Assembly: GCA_964607545.1 (NCBI GenBank)
Contig: CAZSLV010000069.1
Coordinates: 1 to 10,351 of the forward strand
Reading direction: 5' to 3'
DNA length: 10,351 nucleotides
DNA from: Gudongella sp964607545
GTDB taxonomy: Bacteria; Bacillota; Clostridia; Tissierellales; Tissierellaceae
Part shown: positions 1 to 6,731 of the stretch, piece after piece
Position numbering within the stretch: the stretch's first letter is position 1
Layout of the letters: every line of letters begins with the position of its first letter
Program-made: the position numbers and the translations under genes
Notes under the pieces: generated by a model
Told to the model about the DNA's origin: nothing
The model's database searches: none
The model's input: the letters and a program-made list of their open reading frames with translations, nothing else

Positions 1-97
1 ATATTTGCTTTCTGAATGCAATAACAATATTTATGTATTTCGATATTTATATATTTGACTCTATAAATGTTGAAATTTAGCCATTTATTTAAAATAC

Positions 98-123
98 AAA
101 AACAAGCCCCAGGGGCTTGTTTT
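98..123. terminator. Bidirectional rho-independent terminator
   Basis: The sequence AACAAGCCCC, a single A, then GGGGCTTGTT forms a near-perfect GC-rich hairpin with A-rich sequence on its left and TTTT on its right. Read on the minus strand, the stem is followed by TTTTT and then GTATTTT, so it can stop transcription from either side. It lies about 150 bp beyond the stop of the minus-strand thioesterase gene and probably also closes a plus-strand unit lying left of the window. Confidence 0.8.
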
Positions 124-204
124 ACAGTTTCTTGGTAGTTTTTTTACTTCTTATTTCCAGTTGCAGGAATTCATGATATTTTTTTTATTGTCTCTTTGTT
201 ATTT

Positions 205-259
205 TTTATAAAAATAAAGGTTACATATCATTGTCAATTAATTAACAATAACTGTAACC
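205..259 (-). terminator. Probable AT-rich terminator after the thioesterase gene
   Basis: GGTTACA at 219-225 pairs with TGTAACC at 253-259. Inside these arms ATTGT (230-234) pairs with ACAAT (245-249) around a self-complementary AATTAATT. On the minus strand the hairpin starts 12 bases after the thioesterase stop codon and is followed by TTTATTTTTAT, the layout of an intrinsic terminator. The stem is interrupted and low in GC, so an operator-like dyad is an alternative reading. Confidence 0.5.
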
Positions 260-271
260 AATAAAATTTAT

Positions 272-676
272 TTACCTTGGAAACCTACTGTAGGCAAATT
301 CAATTAGTTTCTTTTTGTTTACAATATGCCTTTCATATTCACCCTTACAAAACCTACCCTCTCTATCATGTCCTTCTATTGATAGTAAGACCTTGTTTTT
401 TACGACTTCCTTTACTTGTACCCTAATATCTATTTCTTCTCCTATCAAGGTCGGTTTTTCATGTTCAAGGAGGATTTGAGTACCTACTGTTGTATACCCA
501 TCTGGTAGAAGTCCATCTAAGAGTTCGGTTGATACTTCAATTATCATATTCATAACTGCTGGAGTTGATACTAGGTATGAAAGTTCAAAAGACCCTGGCA
601 AATCGGATGCATCGTTTGGGGTGGTAACCTTTATAAAGTCCTTTCTTAAACCAACTTGTATACCCTTGTCTATCAT
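272..676 (-). CDS. FlK-like hotdog-fold acyl-CoA thioesterase
   Basis: This 134-residue protein has the length and layout of single-domain hotdog thioesterases of the fluoroacetyl-CoA thioesterase (FlK)-like family, which hydrolyse small acyl-CoA thioesters in the cytosol. The diagnostic stretch is seen: STPAVMNMIIE around residues 37-47, then TVGTQILLEH at 63-72 followed by a proline and a GEE turn. Thr38, Glu47 and His72 are the likely counterparts of the family's Thr/Glu/His catalytic set. There is no signal peptide or membrane segment. The ATG at 676 has a strong AAGGAGG at 684-690. A 106-bp gap with its own predicted promoter and a palindrome separates it from the upstream gene, so it is probably controlled separately. 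FlK proper protects against fluoroacetate, but most genomic homologs have unknown substrates, so the substrate here is open. The family call is fairly sure. Confidence 0.8.
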   Translation of the reverse strand: MIDKGIQVGLRKDFIKVTTPNDASDLPGSFELSYLVSTPAVMNMIIEVSTELLDGLLPDGYTTVGTQILLEHEKPTLIGEEIDIRVQVKEVVKNKVLLSIEGHDREGRFCKGEYERHIVNKKKLIEFAYSRFPR

Positions 677-716
677 ATTTTCCCCTCCTTAAATTTCCTA
701 AATTAAGTTTCTTTTT

Positions 717-728
717 TACACTAGTGTA
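717..728. promoter_or_regulatory. 12-bp perfect palindrome, candidate operator
   Basis: TACACTAGTGTA is a perfect inverted repeat lying just downstream of the predicted -10 box (738-743) of the thioesterase promoter and upstream of its ribosome binding site. That is where a dimeric repressor would block initiation or early elongation. No regulator gene is adjacent, so the binding protein is unknown. Confidence 0.4.
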
Positions 729-737
729 TTAATAAAT

Positions 738-766
738 ATATAACCTCATTTGAAATTTTTAAACAA
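738..766 (-). promoter_or_regulatory. Predicted sigma-70/SigA promoter for the thioesterase gene
   Basis: On the minus strand TTGTTT (766-761) and TTATAT (743-738) are separated by 17 bp, a usable -35/-10 pair. The inferred start near 731 leaves a leader of about 55 nt before the ATG at 676. The -35 box overlaps a weak AT-rich dyad (AAACAA/TTGTTT, 761-778) that has no T-tract after it, so read-through from the upstream operon remains possible. Confidence 0.45.
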
Positions 767-782
767 AAGGAATTGTTTTTTA

Positions 783-1454
783 CTAGAAGCCCTTTGTTTG
801 TCCAACCCAAGGGGGTTCTTTTCCTTCCATATATTCATAAACTCCTGGACCCTTTAACTTTTTCAACCTCCATATTCCATATATATAGGTTAGCATAAGA
901 ACAGTAAAGGTTGATGGAAAGCCCAATAGGATGTTTGCTATTCCTACATCAAGTAGGCTAGCCTTTCTTAATAGGATAATTTGAAGTATCATCCTTGCTA
1001 AAAAAAGAAGTCCCCAGGCTATTGTTACTTCTGTATAGGCTGGCTTAACATCCTTTCTAAGAAACCAAGAAAAATCCCAACCTCTTGTGATATGACTTGC
1101 CAGGGCTGCCATAGGTTTTCCTATTATTAAGCTTCCTAGGGCTACTAGAAAGAAAAACCCACTTGTGATAACCCTGGGTAAAAAATAATTTGCAGCATTA
1201 CCTGCTAAATAAGCAAAACCTGAAGCTATTAAGACCCCTCCCATACCCAAAATTGCATATAAGAAATTTTCTTTTTTTAAAATTCTTTTAATAGCCAAGA
1301 TACCTGCTAGGATAAGGGCTAGTAGGATTCCCCACTTAAGGTCAAAAAACCTATTGCCAATAACATATACAATAGGTGGAAAAATTGCATCAATTGTTTT
1401 TCCTTTTGTAAAATTCTTCACCTCATCTACAAGGTCTTTTAACACTTGTTTCAT
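783..1454 (-). CDS. DUF3159 family integral membrane protein
   Basis: This 223-residue protein has five or six hydrophobic segments, at roughly residues 22-35, 41-57, 65-85, 95-112, 145-163 and 172-195. The N-terminal part with FPPIVYVIGN, the following DLKWGILLAL, an ANYFLPRVI loop near 88-96 and the GKPMAAL motif near 112-118 match what is known of DUF3159 membrane proteins, a family without an established function. A tryptophan-rich loop (RGWDFSWFLRKD, 124-135) faces one side of the membrane, and the C-terminus is charged. The ATG at 1454 is preceded by GAAGGTGA, a good ribosome binding site. It is the last gene of the long minus-strand run, 26 bp after the preceding small membrane protein. 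No role can be assigned from the sequence. The family call is fairly confident. Confidence 0.75.
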   Translation of the reverse strand: MKQVLKDLVDEVKNFTKGKTIDAIFPPIVYVIGNRFFDLKWGILLALILAGILAIKRILKKENFLYAILGMGGVLIASGFAYLAGNAANYFLPRVITSGFFFLVALGSLIIGKPMAALASHITRGWDFSWFLRKDVKPAYTEVTIAWGLLFLARMILQIILLRKASLLDVGIANILLGFPSTFTVLMLTYIYGIWRLKKLKGPGVYEYMEGKEPPWVGQTKGF

Positions 1455-1480
1455 ATAGTCACCTTCTTAATTAGTTATCA

Positions 1481-1825
1481 CTAGTTAAATAAATCTTTTC
1501 TAACCCCTAAGAAAAACTTCTTCCAATCACCCTTGCTCTTTTGTAAGTTTATAAGAACATATACACTTGCAGCTAAAAAACCTAAAAAGATTGTTAAAAT
1601 TAACATTAGAATTATAATACCTATATTTTTTTCTCTAAATAGCATCCATATAGTAAATAATATTAAGCCCAAGTATAAGTCTATTAGAGAAATTACCCCC
1701 CAAGCATTAGCTAATAATTTAGGCCCATCTATGGATAAGTTACCATTTATAAAAACATTTACTAGTCCCCCTACCATTATAAGGGAACCTAAAACTATAA
1801 TACTCTTAGCTATCTTCATTGTCAT
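1481..1825 (-). CDS. Small membrane protein, possibly DUF1475-like
   Basis: This 114-residue protein has three predicted membrane helices, at about residues 6-26, 43-63 and 67-92, and a basic tail. The middle contains NAWGVISLIDLYLG followed by a WMLFREKN turn. This resembles, from memory, the core of DUF1475 proteins, which are best known from plants but also occur in bacteria. I hold that assignment loosely. It begins 11 bp after the alpha-amylase stop. Only a weak GGGG lies before the ATG at 1825, so translation may be coupled to the amylase; a second in-frame ATG lies at 1819. Two small uncharacterised membrane proteins in a row (this and the DUF3159 protein) end the operon. No function is visible. 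Confidence 0.65.
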   Translation of the reverse strand: MTMKIAKSIIVLGSLIMVGGLVNVFINGNLSIDGPKLLANAWGVISLIDLYLGLILFTIWMLFREKNIGIIILMLILTIFLGFLAASVYVLINLQKSKGDWKKFFLGVRKDLFN

Positions 1826-1836
1826 TTACCCCAATT

Positions 1837-3285
1837 CTACTTATTTTCTTTAATCCAAACGCTAACTCCAGCATTGGGAGTAAAAAACTCTCCAAAGCCA
1901 TCTTTATCTATGGTAACTTTCTTATCTGTTTTATTTAATTTATCTACAAAGATTGTCCCTTGGTCTTCTTCAACATACATCCTTATAGATCCACCTTCCT
2001 TTGTAGATATAACTAGGCATACCTTATCCCACTTATCCTTAGTACCCCTTCTTACCCATCCAATTAAGTTCTCATCTACAAAATAATCATCTACTTCACC
2101 AAAGGCATGGTTGTTTCTTACATATAATAATTTGTCTATTGTATCTTTTATACCTTCAAATGGGTGGTCTCCACCTAGCCCATAATAATCCCCATAAAAG
2201 ACACAAGGGTAACCATCTCTTCTTAATAGGATTAGGGCATAAGCAATTTCTTTAAACCAAGGCTCAACCCAAGATACAAGGGATTCATTTGGCTGGGAGT
2301 CATGATTGTCTACAAAGGTAACTGCCTCCATAGGATTTGCTTTTAATAAACTAGAATCTAGAATCTTTCTTAAATCGTAGTCCTTACCATTATTAGAAAC
2401 TTCATGAAGGTCATAATGAAGGGGTACATCAAATAAGTCTATCCTATGGTTAGACTTATCAAGATATGCCCTTATAGTTTCAAGGTCCCCATTCCAATAT
2501 TCCCCAAAGATATAAAAGTCTTCTCCAAATTCTTTTTTTAGGTGGTCTACAAGGTCATTTATAAAGGGTATATCTATGTGTTTTAGGGCATCTAGCCTAA
2601 TTCCATCTATACCTGTTTCTTTTACAAACCAAACTGACCACTTTTTAAGCTCCTCAACAACTTCTGGATGGGCATGGTCAATATCTGCAAACATTAAAAA
2701 GTCAAAATTCCCCTTTTCATGAGAAACCCCTAGGTTCCACCCCTTGTCCTTGCCAACTATTCTAAATATTGCCTTTTCCCCTGTTAAGTTATCAAAGTCT
2801 ATCCCGTTAAAATAATTATAATTCCATTTAAATGAAGAGTACTTATTATTCCTGCCTGGAAAGTCAAAACCTGTCCAACCTTCAATTTCAATTTCACCGC
2901 TTACTTCCTTATTCCTATCATCGTAATCAACCTTGATAGCTTTAAACTTTTCTGGCCTATCAGCCCCAGCCATGTGGTTTAAAACTACATCAGCATAAAC
3001 TTTAAGACCTTGGTTTTTAAACTCCCTTATCATATCTAGGAGTTCTTCTTTACTTCCATATTTGGTTCTTACACTCCCTTTTTGATCAAATTCTCCTAAG
3101 TCATATATATCATATACTCCATAACCAACATCATTAGTACCTGTTGCTTTAAAAACAGGGGGTAGCCAAATAGAGCCAAAGCCTGCTTCTTTTAGGTCTT
3201 TTGCAAGACCCTTCATTTTTTTATAATAATTGCCATCATCTTTTAAATACCATTCAAAGGCTTGGAACATAACCAATTTTTCCAT
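1837..3285 (-). CDS. Cytosolic alpha-amylase, GH13 subfamily 5
   Basis: This endo-acting enzyme would cleave alpha-1,4 glucan linkages. Its 482 residues match the mature length of Bacillus liquefying amylases and E. coli AmyA, and the N-terminus (MEKLVMFQAFEWY) starts directly in the barrel, with no signal peptide. The GH13 motifs are intact: DVVLNH (99-104), GIRLDALKH with nucleophile Asp232, FGEYWN with acid/base Glu262, and FVDNHD with Asp329, one position off the B. licheniformis numbering. Domain B (about 104-205) keeps the acidic calcium ligands Asp195, Asp201 and Asp203 in a FDFLMFADID stretch. The C-terminal beta domain follows from about 398. It lies 17 bp after the phosphoesterase, with only a weak AGG before the ATG. 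The lack of a secretion signal points to internal glycogen-like polymers or imported maltodextrins. Its link to the exporter genes upstream is unclear. Confidence 0.95.
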   Translation of the reverse strand: MEKLVMFQAFEWYLKDDGNYYKKMKGLAKDLKEAGFGSIWLPPVFKATGTNDVGYGVYDIYDLGEFDQKGSVRTKYGSKEELLDMIREFKNQGLKVYADVVLNHMAGADRPEKFKAIKVDYDDRNKEVSGEIEIEGWTGFDFPGRNNKYSSFKWNYNYFNGIDFDNLTGEKAIFRIVGKDKGWNLGVSHEKGNFDFLMFADIDHAHPEVVEELKKWSVWFVKETGIDGIRLDALKHIDIPFINDLVDHLKKEFGEDFYIFGEYWNGDLETIRAYLDKSNHRIDLFDVPLHYDLHEVSNNGKDYDLRKILDSSLLKANPMEAVTFVDNHDSQPNESLVSWVEPWFKEIAYALILLRRDGYPCVFYGDYYGLGGDHPFEGIKDTIDKLLYVRNNHAFGEVDDYFVDENLIGWVRRGTKDKWDKVCLVISTKEGGSIRMYVEEDQGTIFVDKLNKTDKKVTIDKDGFGEFFTPNAGVSVWIKENK

Positions 3286-3302
3286 AGTTTTTACCTAACT
3301 TT

Positions 3303-4205
3303 CTATATATTTTTATCTATGTTAAACATTTCAATAGATTCAGGACCCCTTATTACCCTCCGGGTGGCTTGAAGGAGGCCTTCCCTATTTACCCTCATCT
3401 TCCAGCTGACTATGCTTATATTGCCCTGGTCTAATTCTATAGCCGTTATAGAGGTAGGGTAAATGCAACACCCTGTATTAAAGTAGGGTAGTTCGCCTGT
3501 CCTTGGGAATTTAAACCTGTGAGTGTGGCCACAGATTAAGGTTTTCCTATTAAGGTCAATCCACTTATTGTAATTTCTTTCAATCTTGTGCCTCTTAAAG
3601 GTATTCCTTACTGGACTAGCAGGAGACTTAATGCCCAAAGAATGCATATACCTCCAAAAGTACTTTACGGAAAGCATAGTCAAAAACCAGATTTGGTCAT
3701 TTGCAAAATCACCTTGGTGGCCATGGACTAAAAATATTTCTTGCCCGGTATCCTTATGCTTTAGTATTAAAGACTCCATGGGTTCTAGACCCTTTAAAAA
3801 GTCATAGGTTTGTTCCCTATACTGGTTGTAGTACTTATAATAATTTTCTTTTACATATTGTTCGTTTTTTAGGTATATGTTGTGGTTGCCATAGATTATC
3901 CGCATCCTATCATGATAAAAGAATTTCTTTAATATTTCAAAAACATCATAATGGGCATTTTTTATATAAGTAAATTTAGGTTGTTCCCATAGTTCATCCC
4001 CATCTCCTACCTCAACATAAATATAATCGTTTAGGTAATAATAATTAAGGGCATGTATAAAGACATTTTGATTTTTAGTAAATTCATCATAGTGGCTGCC
4101 ATCTCCCCGATGGCAGTCACTTAAGAATACATACCTTGAATTATCGTCAAATACTTCTACTTTAGCCTTCTTGTATGCTTCATTTAACCTTTGCATGGTC
4201 CTCAT
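3303..4205 (-). CDS. Calcineurin-like metallophosphoesterase
   Basis: This 300-residue cytosolic protein (numbered from the ATG at 4205) carries all metallophosphoesterase motifs in order: SDCHRGD with Asp30 and His32, GDGDELWE with Asp68, GNH with Asn107 and His108, HGHQGD with His161 and His163, and CGHTH with His227 and His229. These build a two-metal centre that hydrolyses phosphomonoesters or phosphodiesters. The substrate cannot be told. The GDxDELW form with a Tyr-rich helical insert (about 80-140) recalls the UDP-diacylglucosamine pyrophosphatase-like branch but does not prove it. A GTG at 4214 would add three residues. I prefer the ATG because a GGAG sits 8 nt before it and overlaps that GTG. 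It follows the ABC ATPase gene by 27 bp and precedes the amylase by 17 bp, so it is probably co-transcribed. Confidence 0.88.
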   Translation of the reverse strand: MRTMQRLNEAYKKAKVEVFDDNSRYVFLSDCHRGDGSHYDEFTKNQNVFIHALNYYYLNDYIYVEVGDGDELWEQPKFTYIKNAHYDVFEILKKFFYHDRMRIIYGNHNIYLKNEQYVKENYYKYYNQYREQTYDFLKGLEPMESLILKHKDTGQEIFLVHGHQGDFANDQIWFLTMLSVKYFWRYMHSLGIKSPASPVRNTFKRHKIERNYNKWIDLNRKTLICGHTHRFKFPRTGELPYFNTGCCIYPTSITAIELDQGNISIVSWKMRVNREGLLQATRRVIRGPESIEMFNIDKNI

Positions 4206-4213
4206 AAAATTCA

Positions 4214-4217
4214 CTCC
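4214..4217 (-). promoter_or_regulatory. Ribosome binding site deciding the phosphoesterase start
   Basis: Minus-strand GGAG at 4217-4214 overlaps the upstream GTG and sits 8 nt before the ATG at 4205. That spacing favours the ATG over the GTG as the start. Confidence 0.6.
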
Positions 4218-4232
4218 ATAAAAAAATTTAAA

Positions 4233-4919
4233 CTACCTGATAGCATCTAGGTTTATATGACCATCCTTAATTTCAATAATCCTGTCTGTTTTTTCTGCTA
4301 TCCTCTGGTCGTGGGTTATTGTTATAAAGGTGGTTTTGTATTTTTCATTTATATCTCGTAATAGGGAGTAGATAATTTCTGAAGTGTCTGAATCTAAGTT
4401 TCCTGTGGGTTCATCTGCTAATATGATGGCTGGCTTGTTTATTAGGGCCCTTGCTATTGCCGTCCTTTGCTGCTGGCCCCCTGACATCTCTGTTGCAAGG
4501 TTATTTTTAACCTTACTTAGGCCAGTTAAGTCTAATAGTTCCTCAGCCCACTCATTTACTTCTTTGGTAATCTTAAAGTTCTTTATCCTATGGGGCATTA
4601 GGATATTTTCCTTAGCAGTAAATTCTGGTAGCAAGTAGTGAAATTGAAAAATAAACCCCATGGTTTCATTTCTAAGTTCTGCTAATTGGGATGAGTTCAT
4701 TACATCAGTTCTAACATCCTTAATAAAAACTTGCCCATCAGTTGGCTTATCAAGGGTTCCTATTATGTTTAAGAGGGTACTCTTACCACTACCTGATTGA
4801 CCAATGATTGCATTAAAAGTCCCCTCTTCAAAGCCTAAATTAATATCAAATAAAACTTGAGTTTTAACTTTTTCCCCATAAACTTTTGTTATGTTTTCTA
4901 ATCTTATAATATTAGCCAT
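4233..4919 (-). CDS. ABC exporter ATPase, MacB/LolD/HrtA type
   Basis: This is the ATP-hydrolysing subunit of the exporter whose permease is encoded just upstream. The 228-residue single-domain protein has Walker A GQSGSGKS (40-47), the Q-loop glutamine Gln92 in FQFHYLLPEF, signature MSGGQQQR (145-152), Walker B ILADE with catalytic Glu170, the D-loop GNLDSD and the switch His203. FQFHYLLPEFTAKEN and the SGGQQQR form are typical of the MacB/LolD/FtsE-like branch that partners FtsX-type permeases. The ATG at 4919 lies inside the 3' end of the permease gene (8-bp overlap), with AGAGGTGA at 4926-4933, so the two are translationally coupled. All catalytic residues are present. The substrate is not visible in this subunit. 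Macrolide, peptide, lipoprotein and heme exporters all use such ATPases. Confidence 0.93.
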   Translation of the reverse strand: MANIIRLENITKVYGEKVKTQVLFDINLGFEEGTFNAIIGQSGSGKSTLLNIIGTLDKPTDGQVFIKDVRTDVMNSSQLAELRNETMGFIFQFHYLLPEFTAKENILMPHRIKNFKITKEVNEWAEELLDLTGLSKVKNNLATEMSGGQQQRTAIARALINKPAIILADEPTGNLDSDTSEIIYSLLRDINEKYKTTFITITHDQRIAEKTDRIIEIKDGHINLDAIR

Positions 4920-6072
4920 TTTTAATCACCTCTATTGGATTTAACCTAGAAGAAATTCTAGCTGGTATAACAGAGGCTATCATGGCTGATACTATTGCAA
5001 ATAAGCCTGATAAGGCTATAAAGCCATAGTTTATATAAATTGGTACAACTGGAGCACCATCTGGCCTGACTGCAAATTTTGTAAACATAAACAATAAGGC
5101 AAAGCCAAAACTAACACCTACTATTGCTCCTAATATACCCAACATTAGGCCTTGAAATACAAAAATCGCACTAGCTTCCTTATCTTTTATTCCCATTGCC
5201 TTAAGGATCCCAAGTTGCCTAGACCTTTGAACCACTGAGATGGCTAAAACACTAGAAATACCAAGTAAGACTGCTACTAGAACAAAGACTTGAATCATGT
5301 TACTTGAAACACTTTGCCCACTTAAACCTGACAAGAGACTAGCATTTTGTTCCTTCCAATTTTCTACTTCTACTTCATTTGAAGATAGGGCATAGGCGAT
5401 TTTTTTAGATAAGACATCTGCATTAAATACATCCTCTACTTGCATTTCAATTGTAGATACTCCACTTCCTAGGCCTAAAACCCCTTGGGCTGTATTTAAT
5501 TCTGTCACTATCCAAGAGTCATTTATTGATGCAACCCCTAAGTCATAAAGGCCTGTGACTAAAAACCTAACAAGGCCTCCTTTTGGGGTTTGTATGAGGA
5601 TCTTATCCCCAACATCTATTCCAGCTTTTAGGGCTAATTCTCTTCCTACAGAAACTTCATCTTTTCTAATTGGGAGGACCCCCTTGTATAGGCCCTCATC
5701 GAATTTATATATCTTGTTTGCTTCATCAAAATTAAATCCCCTAATTAAAATTGGCGCTGTGTCAATTTCATAGTCAAGGGTGCCTGGACCACTTGCAGCT
5801 ACAGCTATTTTACTTACCTCAGGTTTAAAAAGCTCAGCCTCATAAACTGCCCGCTCCCAATCTTTTATAATTTTTTCATCATTGGTTGGCTTTATAGTAA
5901 TTTGAGAAGAACTACCTATGGTAGTATCTATTAAATTAATTTGAAGGCCTTGAATTAAAGACCCGATAAACAATTGTACTGCAACCCCTATTGAAATACC
6001 CAGAATAATTAAGATAGTTTGTCCCCTACCTGACTTTAAAAATCTCAATGCAATTTGTAGTGATAATCTCAT
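4912..6072 (-). CDS. FtsX/MacB-type ABC exporter permease
   Basis: This 386-residue inner-membrane subunit has the classical four-helix topology: helix 1 at about 18-38, a large extracytoplasmic domain at about 45-255 (MacB core-like), then helices at about 258-281, 303-331 and 347-369. The coupling segment RQLGILKAMGIK (285-296) and the C-terminal PARISSRLNPIEVIKNG signature are hallmarks of the FtsX fold. Such pumps act by mechanotransmission, pushing substrates out from the outer face of the membrane. Macrolide exporters (MacB, YknZ) and Gram-positive heme exporters (HrtB) belong here. Its start ATG overlaps the stop of the cobalamin-binding gene as ATGA (6069-6072), with a GGGGGAG ribosome site, and its end overlaps the ATPase gene by 8 bp. 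Coupling on both sides implies matched production of all three proteins. Confidence 0.92.
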   Translation of the reverse strand: MRLSLQIALRFLKSGRGQTILIILGISIGVAVQLFIGSLIQGLQINLIDTTIGSSSQITIKPTNDEKIIKDWERAVYEAELFKPEVSKIAVAASGPGTLDYEIDTAPILIRGFNFDEANKIYKFDEGLYKGVLPIRKDEVSVGRELALKAGIDVGDKILIQTPKGGLVRFLVTGLYDLGVASINDSWIVTELNTAQGVLGLGSGVSTIEMQVEDVFNADVLSKKIAYALSSNEVEVENWKEQNASLLSGLSGQSVSSNMIQVFVLVAVLLGISSVLAISVVQRSRQLGILKAMGIKDKEASAIFVFQGLMLGILGAIVGVSFGFALLFMFTKFAVRPDGAPVVPIYINYGFIALSGLFAIVSAMIASVIPARISSRLNPIEVIKNG

Positions 6073-6719
6073 AGGGACTCCCCCTTGCGAAGCTTAACTA
6101 CATCCAAGTAATTTTCTAAATACATATCTGCACCAATTTCTTCAACTAAGTGCCTATTCTTTTTAAAGGCTTGGCCTCCTAGGATAACCTTGATATCTTC
6201 CTTGTAGTTTTCTTTTATTCCTTCAATTATTTTTTTTGCTTCGAATATAAGGTAATAATCAGTTACACTTAGGGCTATATAGTCTGGCCTTTCAGATTTT
6301 ATTGCTTGATAAATTTGGCTTCTTGGAGTGTTTGTACCAATGTAAAGTGTATCGTAGCCACTTATTTGAAAGAAATCAGAAATCATCCTAAGTCCTAGCT
6401 CGTGGTACTCCTTTTCTGGATTAGCTAGGATAATCTTTTTATTTACCTTATCTTGTTCCCTTGCAATTTTTATAACATGGGGGTATAGGCCCTCAACTAT
6501 TGTTCTAACAATCCCTGTTTTTAAATGTTCCTTCCATATGCAACCAGGATCTGATTTTGGACACTTATCTATATTGTATAAGGCCCTCATAAGGATTCCT
6601 TCATAAAGTTCTGGTAGGCTAAATCTTCCCTCTTCTATTCCTTCTATACAATAATAAAGGCATCCATCTTTGTCATTTTCATTGAACAGTCTTATAAATT
6701 CATCGTAGTATTTATTCAT
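6069..6719 (-). CDS. Stand-alone CarH-like cobalamin-binding protein
   Basis: This 216-residue soluble protein consists of an N-terminal helical module (about 1-92, B12-binding-2 type, with the KEHLKT motif at 63-68) and a Rossmann-like B12-binding domain (about 94-210). The latter shows EYHELG at 104-109, with His106 as the predicted lower cobalt ligand, then YIGTNTP (126-132), a central ALSVT (149-153) and ILGGQ (179-183). The Glu-x-His-x-x-Gly form and the order of motifs resemble the sensor half of CarH/LitR regulators more than methyltransferase corrinoid proteins, which usually carry Asp. There is no MerR DNA-binding domain: the protein starts directly in the helical module, behind AGGAGG at 6725-6730. 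The Trp and His of the CarH W-x9-EH motif are not at the equivalent positions, so CarH-style light sensing is doubtful. It overlaps the permease start by 4 bp. A regulator or corrinoid carrier for the exporter is an inference. Confidence 0.85.
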   Translation of the reverse strand: MNKYYDEFIRLFNENDKDGCLYYCIEGIEEGRFSLPELYEGILMRALYNIDKCPKSDPGCIWKEHLKTGIVRTIVEGLYPHVIKIAREQDKVNKKIILANPEKEYHELGLRMISDFFQISGYDTLYIGTNTPRSQIYQAIKSERPDYIALSVTDYYLIFEAKKIIEGIKENYKEDIKVILGGQAFKKNRHLVEEIGADMYLENYLDVVKLRKGESL

Positions 6720-6731
6720 TAATGCCTCCTA

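Noticed and set aside
3..80. Open plus-strand frame ending in TAG at 78-80, followed by the terminator at 98-123
   Set aside because: It could be the 3' end of a gene entering from the left, but 25 codons in very AT-rich DNA can stay open by chance, and the translation shows no recognisable motif. The rest of 1-97 and 124-204 holds only AT/T-rich sequence in which I see no gene.
202..240. Minus-strand promoter with a perfect TTGACA inside the dyad at 219-259
   Set aside because: No acceptable -10 box is found at 16-18 bp, only T-runs, and the position fits a terminator better.
761..778. Terminator directly after the DUF3159 gene
   Set aside because: The AAACAA/TTGTTT dyad is short, has no GC and lacks a T-tract on the minus strand. 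It overlaps the predicted -35 of the thioesterase promoter instead.
1533..1853. Plus-strand open frame opposite the small membrane protein gene (other antisense open frames behave alike)
   Set aside because: It is antisense to a gene with membrane-protein composition, a consistent reading direction within the operon and normal spacing. The plus-strand translation has no domain and no ribosome site.
6069..6719. Corrinoid methyltransferase partner protein (MtaC/MtbC type)
   Set aside because: The lower-ligand motif has Glu in place of the usual Asp, and no methyltransferase or activating-protein gene is nearby. The motif order fits the CarH sensor module better.
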